Below are positions 1 through 6,720 of a DNA stretch of 64,000 nucleotides, piece by piece. The notes under the pieces are model-generated. The model did no database searches and was not told the DNA's origin. It worked only from the letters and a program-made list of their open reading frames with translations. Every line of letters begins with the position of its first letter. The stretch's first letter is position 1. This DNA comes from Gammaproteobacteria bacterium (GTDB taxonomy: Bacteria; Pseudomonadota; Gammaproteobacteria; Steroidobacterales; PWYM01), in the NCBI GenBank assembly GCA_007693855.1, contig RECU01000034.1, positions 1-64,000 of the forward strand. Direction: 5' to 3'. Position numbers and translations under genes: made by a program.

Positions 1-100
1 GCATCAACCACGGGACCGGCAGCGGGGCGGTCAGCTCGGAGTTCTTCTACGGGACAGGCCGTGCCCGTTACAAGCAGCTCCGCCGCTCAGGCTCAAGCGT
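1..100 (+). repeat. Direct repeat in RHS core, copy 1
   Basis: Positions 1-100 align without gaps to 1892-1991; I count 14 mismatches in 100 bases. Many differences are at third codon positions and both copies read as the same RHS peptide. The repeat may extend to the left beyond the window. Confidence 0.9.
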
Positions 101-1268
101 GATCTCCACGATCTACTACGTCGGCAGCCTGTAAGAGCGCGAAACCGCAGGCTCCACCACCACCCACCGCCATCACCTCTACGCGGGCGGCCAGGCCATC
201 GGGCAGCTCAAGCGCACCCAGGCGGGCGCCAACAGCTTCGAGTACTTCCACCGCGACCACCAGGGCTCGGTGACCAAGGTGACCAACGGCTCGGGCACGG
301 TCGTCCAGTCGCTGAGCTTTGATGCGTTCGGCAAACGCAGGAATGCCGACTGGAGTGCCGACACCGCCGGCAACCGGTTCAACGACACCCACTTCACCAA
401 GCAGGGCTACACCGGGCACGAGCACCTGGACAACGTGCGCCTGATCCACATGAACGGGCGGGTGCAGGATCCCACGCTGGGGCGGTTCATTAGCCCCGAT
501 CCGTTCGTGCCCGATCCAAGGCGATCCCAGGCGTTCGACCGGTTCGGCTACGTCTACAACAATCCATTGGCTCACACCGACTCCAGCGGTTACTTTCCCG
601 AGCCGCTACGCCGACACTTTGACTCTTTCGAGTTCTTTGATCGATTCGGCGGCTTCGACCCTGGAAGAACAGGCGAGATCGTGGTGACCCGGCGACGGCC
701 TGGGCCGTATCAGGGATTCGCCGATCTGCCTCTCGGGTTCGAGCGTTTCGTGGACATGACTTCCGGGATCGAAGTCTACACGCGACCGCCCAACGACGAT
801 GAGGTAAGCACCAGACCAGTCTCTGCATCCCGCGATGGGCTGGTCGTGAGGCCCGCTACTCATCGGGCATTGCCAAATCGTCGGGCATCGCTCAATCGTC
901 GGGCCAGTCACTTTGCTCCGCGTATGCTCGGTAGCGGTGCTGACTTCTACTATACTGAGAACTGGCGCTCCGTTCCCGCGGAACTCCGAGATCGTTCAGA
1001 CCGAGAGGCACTAGTCGCCGTCGTATACGCGTCCGGAGTCCCTGTCGCCATTGGGGCTGTGGGTCAGGCGTTTGCGGTTCCCGCGATTCGGCAAGTTGCG
1101 TTCGAGCTCACGATTGAGCTCGCCGGTGTTGTTCTGTCGGCAACACAACCGATGCCGGACGCGCTGATTCGTCCGCATGCCGCCACACCACCTGTCATGG
1201 ACCCTCGAAGGTACAGTATGCCCCTCAGAAACATGCCGATTCCCCCAAAGGGAGTGGCTGTACCCTGA
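3..1268 (+). pseudogene. RHS-repeat polymorphic toxin, C-terminal part, interrupted by an in-frame stop
   Basis: Frame 3 enters from the window edge and encodes the end of an RHS/YD-repeat protein, a class of large exported toxins with a variable C-terminal effector. The RHS-associated core signature is clear downstream of 270 (NGRVQDPTLGRFISPDP, then YVYNNPLAHTDSSGYF). The frame is closed by TAA at 132-134, where the flanking residues (GSL*ERETAG) suggest an original Tyr; after it the same frame stays open to 1268. Homology is therefore continuous across the stop, which argues for a nonsense mutation rather than two genes. An ATG at 270 could in principle start a 332-residue orphan fragment, but I see no good ribosome site for it. 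The 5' part of the gene lies outside the window. Confidence 0.85.
606..1265 (+). other. Variable C-terminal tip of the RHS protein, candidate toxin domain of unknown type
   Basis: After the conserved DSSGYFPEP junction the protein stops looking like RHS and continues for about 220 residues that I do not recognise. The first part is Arg-, Phe- and Pro-rich with EIVVTRRRPG near its start; a short internal duplication (NRRAS, twice) lies around 875-910. The last third holds about 45 mostly small and hydrophobic residues (roughly 1008-1142) rich in Val and Ala, followed by a Pro/Met-rich tail. No nuclease, deaminase or ADP-ribosyltransferase motif is visible. By position this is where RHS proteins carry their effector; a membrane-acting toxin is an inference from the hydrophobic stretch and from the membrane protein encoded next door. 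Confidence 0.5.
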
Positions 1269-1288
1269 TACCCAACAAAGAGGGGTCC

Positions 1289-1615
1289 GTGAGAGCTCGC
1301 CCGAGGCCCCGTCATTGGAGCGCAATTTTGAGTCGTTCGGATTCGACCAGACCGTGGTGGTATCGTCTCCCTACCTGGGAATGGCAGGAAGGTCTGAAGA
1401 TTCACGGCAATATGTTCTTGAGTTGTTTTCTGTTGTGGCTTTTTTCTGCATGGTTCGTTTTCGATTTTTCGTGGACCCCGCTGATGTGGGGGTTAACGAT
1501 AGTCTTGGGAGCGGGTTCACTGTACGCGTTATGGTTGGCCGTGATTGCATTTGCGGCGGTACTCTTGCATCACCGCGACCGTCGTCAAGGGTCGTATCGG
1601 GAGTTCTGGGACTAG
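1289..1615 (+). CDS. Small two-helix membrane protein, putative immunity protein for the RHS tip
   Basis: A 108-residue protein begins at a GTG 20 bp after the RHS stop, with AGAGGGG just upstream as ribosome site. The N-terminal 40 residues are basic and Trp-rich (five Trp). Two hydrophobic segments follow at about residues 41-60 and 65-93, and the tail is charged, so it is probably an inner-membrane protein. I do not recognise the family. Small genes placed directly behind an RHS tip usually encode the cognate immunity protein, and membrane immunity proteins usually accompany membrane-acting toxins; both points are inference from position. By hand count 1381-1500 is about 45% GC, far below the roughly 70% of nearby genes, as expected for exchanged cargo. 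Confidence 0.5.
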   Translation: MRARPRPRHWSAILSRSDSTRPWWYRLPTWEWQEGLKIHGNMFLSCFLLWLFSAWFVFDFSWTPLMWGLTIVLGAGSLYALWLAVIAFAAVLLHHRDRRQGSYREFWD

Positions 1616-1725
1616 CGTCGCGCGGGCTCTGGCCTGTGGGAGGAGCGCAACCATGATCGGGCGAGCGGCCATCTGGTCCGGGCGGTGGTGGGCACCAGCG
1701 CGCGCGGCGCCCAGCGGAAGCCGGG

Positions 1726-2115
1726 CGCATCACCTCCAAGTCCGATGTGGGCAGCTACACCTACGGCAACGGTGCCAAGCCCTATGCGGTGACCGCCGCA
1801 GGCGGCACCAGCTACGCCTATGACGCCAATGGGCGGATGACCAGCCGCGGCGGGGCTGCGATCACCTGGTACAGCTACGATCTGCCCCGGCGCATCAACT
1901 ACGGCTCCGGCAGCGGGGCGGTCAGCTCGGAGTTCTTCTACGGCACCGGAAGATCACGCTACAAGCAGCTGCGCCGCGCAGGCGCAAGCGTAAGCGCTGC
2001 GTATGGGGCGCCCGGGACGCAGCGCCTGCGGTTATACTGGCGAGCGATGGTTCGCCTTCGGCGGGCCAGTCCCGGCGCTAGCGCAGCTTCGATGACGAAG
2101 GTGGTCCACCTGTGA
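1726..2115 (+). pseudogene. Second, decayed RHS core fragment
   Basis: Frame 1 encodes RHS/YD-repeat sequence (SYTYGNGAKPYAVTAAGG, AYDANGRMTSRGG) that runs into a segment nearly identical to the start of the window (SGAVSSEFFYGTGR, KQLRRAGAS). The similarity stops at about 2000 and the frame then continues with unrelated Arg-rich sequence to a stop at 2113-2115. The RHS core signature and any tip are missing, so this is a truncated remnant. Such extra core pieces are typical of loci where old toxin tips have been displaced by recombination. The 110 bp before it (1616-1725) show nothing I can assign. Confidence 0.8.
1892..1991 (+). repeat. Direct repeat in RHS core, copy 2
   Basis: Partner of the repeat at 1-100. 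The two copies flank the RHS tip and putative immunity gene, so recombination between them would delete or swap that module. Confidence 0.9.
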
Positions 2116-2209
2116 CCGAACACGACCTGCCGGCTCAGCCTGGCGAACCCCTCCGGGGGACTCTGACGTCGGCGAACCTCCCCTGAGCCCCCACACGCTC
2201 GAGCGACTG

Positions 2210-3436
2210 ATGGCGCTGGACGCGCGCCTCGTCGCCGCGGTGAAAACCATTCGCGTCCTCGGCTCGCTGAGCTGGCCGCAGTCTGCCCAGGCGTCGTTCC
2301 TGCAGGCCTATCGGGCCGGCCGCCCGCGCCTGCCGGCGCCGCAGTATCGGCGCCCGGACTACCACGCCGAGGTGGCCGAGCTCGAAGCCATCATCACCGC
2401 CTGCCCGGATGATCATCCGATTGGGGCGTTTGTATCGGCGACCGCGCGCTCCTATGTCCTGGTCTGCCGCCTGCTGCAGCATGCCGGCAGCGCGCGCATG
2501 ACACCGTTTTCGATCGAGCTCTACGGCCGGCCTGGGGATCCGCTGCCCGGCGGGCGCGTCACCAACGTGGATGCGGCCCGGCACTTCATCGAGGTCAGCC
2601 GCGGCTATGTGCACGTCGCTCCCCACAGCGGCGATCCGGTGATCTCGCCAGAGGCGCTGGCGGCGGTGCTGCGCGAGCGAATGGCCGAGGTCTTCACCGG
2701 GCATGAGGTCAACGTGGTGGTCGATCCGGCGCTGGTCTCGCGGGCGGCAGCGGGAGCGACGCGCATCCGGCTGCGCGGTGGCATCGACTTCCACACCAGC
2801 GATATCGAGCAGCTGCTCCAGCATGAAGCCTTCGTGCACTGTCTCACCGCGCTCAACGGGCGCGAGCAGTCGCGGTTTCGCAGCCTGGGTCTCGGTGCGC
2901 CGCGCACCACGGGCATGCAGGAGGGGCTGGCCACCTTCGCCGAGCTGATCTCCGGGGCCATCGACCTGACGCGGCTGGAGCGCATTGCCTTGCGCATCCT
3001 CGCCATCCAGCAGGCGCTCGATGGCGCGGACTTCATCGAGATTTTCCGCTTTTTCGTCACCGCGGGGCAAAGCGAATCGGAGAGCTTCCGTTCGGCGATG
3101 CGCGTCTTCCGTGGTGCGCCGCTCACCGGCGGGTATGCCTTCACCAAGGACACCGTCTACCTGCACGGCTTGATGGAAGTGCACACCTTCCTGCGCTGGT
3201 GCCTGCGCCACCAGCGCATGAATCTGGCCCGCTACCTGCTGGCCGGGCGCATGACCATCGACGACGTGCTGCAACTCGCGCCGCTGTTCGAGGACGGTAC
3301 GCTCGATGCACCGCGCTACCTGCCGCCCTGGCTGTCGCGTGGTAGTACGCTGGCCGGCTATCTGGCCTTCGCGGTATTCGCCAACAACATCCGGCTGGCC
3401 GAGTTGCCGGCGGATCACCCGTTTCCGGGCGACTGA
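2210..3436 (+). CDS. QEGLA-motif (DUF1704/TIGR02421) metallopeptidase-like protein
   Basis: The 408-residue protein carries the signature of the family once called flavohemoglobin expression-modulating QEGLA proteins: HEAFVHCLTALNGREQ followed by MQEGLATFAE. The HExxxH helix and downstream Glu look like zinc ligands. Eukaryotic relatives (MATCAP/KIAA0895 type) are reported as tubulin carboxypeptidases, so a metallopeptidase role is plausible; the bacterial substrate is unknown. No signal peptide is seen. The start is uncertain: the ATG at 2210 has no strong ribosome site and the frame is open further upstream without another ATG or GTG. A GTG at 2112 lies in a different frame that closes at 2185. 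The gene borders the RHS remnant but has the high GC of the core genome. Confidence 0.8.
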   Translation: MALDARLVAAVKTIRVLGSLSWPQSAQASFLQAYRAGRPRLPAPQYRRPDYHAEVAELEAIITACPDDHPIGAFVSATARSYVLVCRLLQHAGSARMTPFSIELYGRPGDPLPGGRVTNVDAARHFIEVSRGYVHVAPHSGDPVISPEALAAVLRERMAEVFTGHEVNVVVDPALVSRAAAGATRIRLRGGIDFHTSDIEQLLQHEAFVHCLTALNGREQSRFRSLGLGAPRTTGMQEGLATFAELISGAIDLTRLERIALRILAIQQALDGADFIEIFRFFVTAGQSESESFRSAMRVFRGAPLTGGYAFTKDTVYLHGLMEVHTFLRWCLRHQRMNLARYLLAGRMTIDDVLQLAPLFEDGTLDAPRYLPPWLSRGSTLAGYLAFAVFANNIRLAELPADHPFPGD

Positions 3437-3552
3437 GCCCGGAACGGTAGTCATGTTTCCCAGCTGCCTCCGGGTGAAGCGCGTCCACAGCGACATGGCT
3501 CCCCCCAGGGGCCGTTCTGCGTCGGCGGTTGCAATCGGCTACACTTGAGTCC

Positions 3553-3912
3553 ATGACGATGCAACGCTCGATCCTCATCATCGCGCTGCTGGCACTGGCC
3601 GGCTGCGCGGGCAACCCCCGGCCTATCGTCGACATGCGCGGCGTGGATCAGGAAGCCTATGCGGCTGATCTTGCCGAGTGCGAGGAGCTCTCACGCGAGG
3701 TCAACGTGGCCGGCGGCACGGCCCGTGGCGCCGCGGCCGGCGCGGCCGTCGGTGGCGCGGTAGGTGCGGTACGCCGCGGCGGCAGTGTCGGCGAGAGCGC
3801 CGGCGTGGGCGCCATTTACGGCGGTGCCAGCTCGGCGACGGCCAACGAGCGCGAGCGCCAGCAGGTGGTGAAGAATTGCCTGCGCGCCCGCGGCTACACC
3901 GTCCTCAACTGA
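3553..3912 (+). CDS. Small glycine-zipper lipoprotein
   Basis: The 119-residue product starts with a lipoprotein signal (MTMQRSILIIALLALAGC), with lipobox LAGC and an expected acylated Cys. The middle is a Gly/Ala-rich zipper (GGTARGAAAGAAVGGAVGAV and a second Gly-rich block), a pattern of outer-membrane-associated lipoproteins such as the SlyB/Rick17kDa-like group. A short conserved tail (NCLRARGYTVLN) resembles the end of other glycine-zipper lipoproteins. ATG codons at 3553 and 3559 are both possible starts. Exact function is unknown; probable location is the outer membrane. Confidence 0.75.
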   Translation: MTMQRSILIIALLALAGCAGNPRPIVDMRGVDQEAYAADLAECEELSREVNVAGGTARGAAAGAAVGGAVGAVRRGGSVGESAGVGAIYGGASSATANERERQQVVKNCLRARGYTVLN

Positions 3913-3960
3913 GCCGATTCCGGCGCGTTTTCGATCCACTGCAGGAGGGAGGTTGCGACC

Positions 3961-4251
3961 ATGGCCATGCAAAAGCTCGATGACACCGAGATTACCCGTC
4001 GGCTGGACGCGCTGGCGGGCTGGAGCCTGAAGGACGGCAAGCTGCACCGCAGCTTCCGCTTCGAGGATTTCGTTACCGCCTTCGGCTTCATGACCCAGGC
4101 TGCGCTGGTGGCCGAGACCATGAACCATCACCCCGAATGGTTCAACGTCTACAACACCGTGCGGGTGGACCTGACCACGCACGACGCCGGCGGCATCAGC
4201 GAGCTGGATTTCCAGCTGGCGGAGCGTATGAACGGGCTGTTCGGCGCATAA
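3961..4251 (+). CDS. phhB: Pterin-4a-carbinolamine dehydratase
   Basis: This 96-residue protein has the dehydratase signature [16 protein letters not shown], including the paired His used to dehydrate 4a-hydroxytetrahydrobiopterin, and the usual family length. It recycles the pterin cofactor of aromatic amino acid hydroxylases; where no hydroxylase is present it is thought to serve other pterin or molybdopterin enzymes. A strong ribosome site (GGAGGGA) precedes the ATG. It converges on pepQ with a gap of only 15 bp, and no terminator is visible there. Confidence 0.95.
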   Translation: MAMQKLDDTEITRRLDALAGWSLKDGKLHRSFRFEDFVTAFGFMTQAALVAETMNHHPEWFNVYNTVRVDLTTHDAGGISELDFQLAERMNGLFGA

Positions 4252-4266
4252 GTCTCCGCTGACGCA

Positions 4267-5580
4267 CTAGGGCAACCACGCCCTCGTCAGGTTCTCATGC
4301 CCCCCGGCATCCGCCCGCACATTATCCTCGATGCGGATGCCGCCCCAGGGCCGCAGCCGCTCCACCACCGGCCAGTGCACTTCCGCGGCCAGCTCGTCGG
4401 CCTGCAGCTCCTCCAGCAGCAGGTCGATGAAGTAGATGCCAGGCTCGATGGTCACTACCGTGTCCTGCTCCAGCCGCCGGTTGAGCCTGAGTTTCGGATA
4501 GTCCTCCGGCGGCGGGGCAGGTGTGCCCTGCGGGTCGGCCTGTTGCCCGCCGACATCGTGCACCTGCACGCCGAGCAGGTGGCCCAGGCCGTGCGGGAAA
4601 AAGTATCGCGTGAGGCCCGCTGCGGCCGCCGCCTCGCCGTCCATGCGGATCACCCCGGCCGCCTTCAGCAGCTGGCCGATGCGCTGGTGGGCCGTGCGGT
4701 GTAGATCGCCGAAGGCGACGCCTGCGCGCACCTCGGCACACAGCCCCCGCTGCAGATCATCCATCGCACCGACCAGGTCGGCGAACTCGCCGTCGCCTGC
4801 GGTCCAGGTCCGCGTAATATCGCTCGCGTAACCGGCCACGTCGGCACCGGCATCGACCAGCAGCGTACGCCGGGGTGCCGCCTCACGCTCGCGGTGCTGG
4901 TAGTGCAGGACTGCGGCGTGTTCGTTGACCGCGACAATGCTGTGATAGGGCAGCTCGTCATCCGTGTGGCCACAGGCGCGCAGATAGGCCAGGTGAATCT
5001 CGTACTCCGGGGCACCTGCCAGGAACGCCTCGCGTGCGGCCCGGTGGGCGGGCGCGGCGCGCTCGTTGGCCGCGCGCATGCAGGCCAGTTCGTAGCCGGT
5101 TTTCACCGCCCGGTGCCAGTGCAGCACGTTGAGCGCGCGCTCGGGGTTCACCTTCGCCCCGGGCACCAGCGCCTCCACCCCCTCGCCGAGCAGCACCCTG
5201 CGCTCCGGCGGCCCGGGCAGATGCTGGCCGATCTCCGCCGGGTCCCGGATCACTCGGATGTCGAAGGCTTCCGTCCAGTAGCCTTCCGGATCCGCCGGCG
5301 GCTGGTGCCAGAAGTCCCGCGGCTGGTGATAGAGCAGCACCGGGCGCTCGCCGGGGGTGTGGATCAGCCAGCAGCCGGGATGGCGGTGCAGCGGCAGCCA
5401 GGCCTTGAACAGCGGGTTGGCGCGGAACGGATAGGTCTGGTCGTCGAGAAAAGCGTAGTGCTCCAGGCCGGCGCAGATGACCAGGTGATCGGCCTCGGCG
5501 GCGGCCAGCGCCTCGGTCGCGACGGCCTGGCAGCGGGCGACGTGTTCCGGGTAGTGCCGGGCAAGCGCGTTGGTGTCCAT
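4267..5580 (-). CDS. pepQ: Xaa-Pro dipeptidase
   Basis: The 437-residue protein follows E. coli PepQ closely at the N-terminus ([18 protein letters not shown]) and has the M24 pita-bread fold. Metal ligands are visible: D243 and D254 in [19 protein letters not shown], a His in [10 protein letters not shown], and Glu in TIEPGIYF and IRIEDNV. It hydrolyses dipeptides with C-terminal proline in the cytoplasm. The start at 5580 was chosen because it matches the family N-terminus; the frame is open further upstream but that sequence is the trpS promoter region. It is transcribed divergently from trpS. Confidence 0.93.
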   Translation of the reverse strand: MDTNALARHYPEHVARCQAVATEALAAAEADHLVICAGLEHYAFLDDQTYPFRANPLFKAWLPLHRHPGCWLIHTPGERPVLLYHQPRDFWHQPPADPEGYWTEAFDIRVIRDPAEIGQHLPGPPERRVLLGEGVEALVPGAKVNPERALNVLHWHRAVKTGYELACMRAANERAAPAHRAAREAFLAGAPEYEIHLAYLRACGHTDDELPYHSIVAVNEHAAVLHYQHREREAAPRRTLLVDAGADVAGYASDITRTWTAGDGEFADLVGAMDDLQRGLCAEVRAGVAFGDLHRTAHQRIGQLLKAAGVIRMDGEAAAAAGLTRYFFPHGLGHLLGVQVHDVGGQQADPQGTPAPPPEDYPKLRLNRRLEQDTVVTIEPGIYFIDLLLEELQADELAAEVHWPVVERLRPWGGIRIEDNVRADAGGHENLTRAWLP

Positions 5581-5615
5581 GGGCCTCCTGCCATCATCGA
5601 AACGGTGGTCTCCAG

Positions 5616-5621
5616 TATACT
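5616..5621 (+). promoter_or_regulatory. Candidate -10 box for trpS
   Basis: TATACT lies 40 bp before the trpS start in the 80-bp divergent gap to pepQ. No convincing -35 element is seen. Confidence 0.45.
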
Positions 5622-5660
5622 CCGGGCCTCCTCGAGGCTTCCCGGATCCGCGCTTTCGCC

Positions 5661-6689
5661 ATGAGTTCGCAGACACAGGTTTCCCTGACCGGCATCACCA
5701 CCACCGGTACGCCGCACCTCGGCAATTATGCCGGCGCCATCCGCCCGGCCATCGCCGCCAGTCGGCGCGAAGACGTCGATTCGTTCTACTTCCTGGCCGA
5801 CTACCACGCCCTGGCCAAGAACCTCGATCCCGACTCGATGGCCCGCTCCACCCTGGAGATCGCCGCGACCTGGCTGGCGCTGGGGCTGGATCCCGAGCGG
5901 GTGACCTTTTACCGCCAGTCCGACATCCCCGAAATCCTCGAACTCGCCTGGATTCTCTCCGGCGTCACCGCCAAGGGGCTGATGAACCGCTCGCACGCCT
6001 ACAAGGCGGTGGTGGCCGAAAACGAAGCCGCCGGCAGCCGCGACCCCGACAAGGGCGTGAGCATGGCGCTGTTCGGCTATCCGGTGCTGATGACCGCCGA
6101 CATCCTGATGTTCCGCGCCACCCACGTGCCGGTAGGCCGTGACCAGAAGCAGCATCTCGAGATGGCCCGCGACATCGCCGCACGCTTCAACCACGTCTAC
6201 CGCGAGACTTTCGTGCTGCCGGAGCCGGTGATCGATGAGCACACCGCGGTGCTCGCGGGCCTCGACGGGCGCAAGATGAGCAAGAGCTATGGCAACACCA
6301 TCCCGCTGTTCGCGCCGGCGAAAAAACTGCGCAAGCTCATCATGAAGATCAAGACCAACTCGCTGGAGCCGGGTGAGCCGAAGGACCCGGAAGGCTGCAC
6401 GCTGTTTTCCATCTACCGCGCCTTTGCCACGCCCGAGCAGACCGCGGTACTGCGCGAGCGCTACGCCGAGGGCATCGGCTGGGGTGAGATGAAGCAGCTG
6501 CTGTTCGAACACCTCGATGCCGAACTGACCGGCCCGCGGGAGGTCTACGAAACACTGATCCAGGATCCGGCGAGGATAGAGGCCGTGCTGCGCAGCGGTG
6601 CCGAGAAGGCCCGGGCGATCAGCCGGCCTTTCCTGGCCGAGATCCGCGACGCGATCGGTGTTCGCTCACTCGCTGCCGTTCGGCCCTGA
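5661..6689 (+). CDS. trpS: Tryptophanyl-tRNA synthetase
   Basis: A class I aminoacyl-tRNA synthetase of 342 residues. The HIGH-type motif is TPHLGNY (residues 17-23) and the KMSKS loop is exact at 205-209. The segment [20 protein letters not shown] is the TrpRS tryptophan-pocket region. It charges tRNA-Trp in the cytoplasm. The start ATG at 5661 is the first residue of the family alignment. The M16 peptidase gene follows 31 bp later and may be cotranscribed. Confidence 0.97.
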   Translation: MSSQTQVSLTGITTTGTPHLGNYAGAIRPAIAASRREDVDSFYFLADYHALAKNLDPDSMARSTLEIAATWLALGLDPERVTFYRQSDIPEILELAWILSGVTAKGLMNRSHAYKAVVAENEAAGSRDPDKGVSMALFGYPVLMTADILMFRATHVPVGRDQKQHLEMARDIAARFNHVYRETFVLPEPVIDEHTAVLAGLDGRKMSKSYGNTIPLFAPAKKLRKLIMKIKTNSLEPGEPKDPEGCTLFSIYRAFATPEQTAVLRERYAEGIGWGEMKQLLFEHLDAELTGPREVYETLIQDPARIEAVLRSGAEKARAISRPFLAEIRDAIGVRSLAAVRP

Positions 6690-6720
6690 GGGGTCGCTGC
6701 AAACATCCACGGAGGACGCC

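Noticed and set aside
132-134. Stop codon read as selenocysteine or recoding site
   Set aside because: The codon is TAA, not TGA, and no recoding hairpin follows; a point mutation is simpler.
867-912. Short repeated block (ATCGTCGGGC) as a CRISPR or iteron array
   Set aside because: Only two imperfect copies, in frame within the RHS tip; no regular spacers. No CRISPR array was found anywhere in the window.
2135-3496. Long minus-strand frame opposite the QEGLA gene
   Set aside because: No recognisable domain; the plus strand carries the HExxxH and QEGLA motifs.
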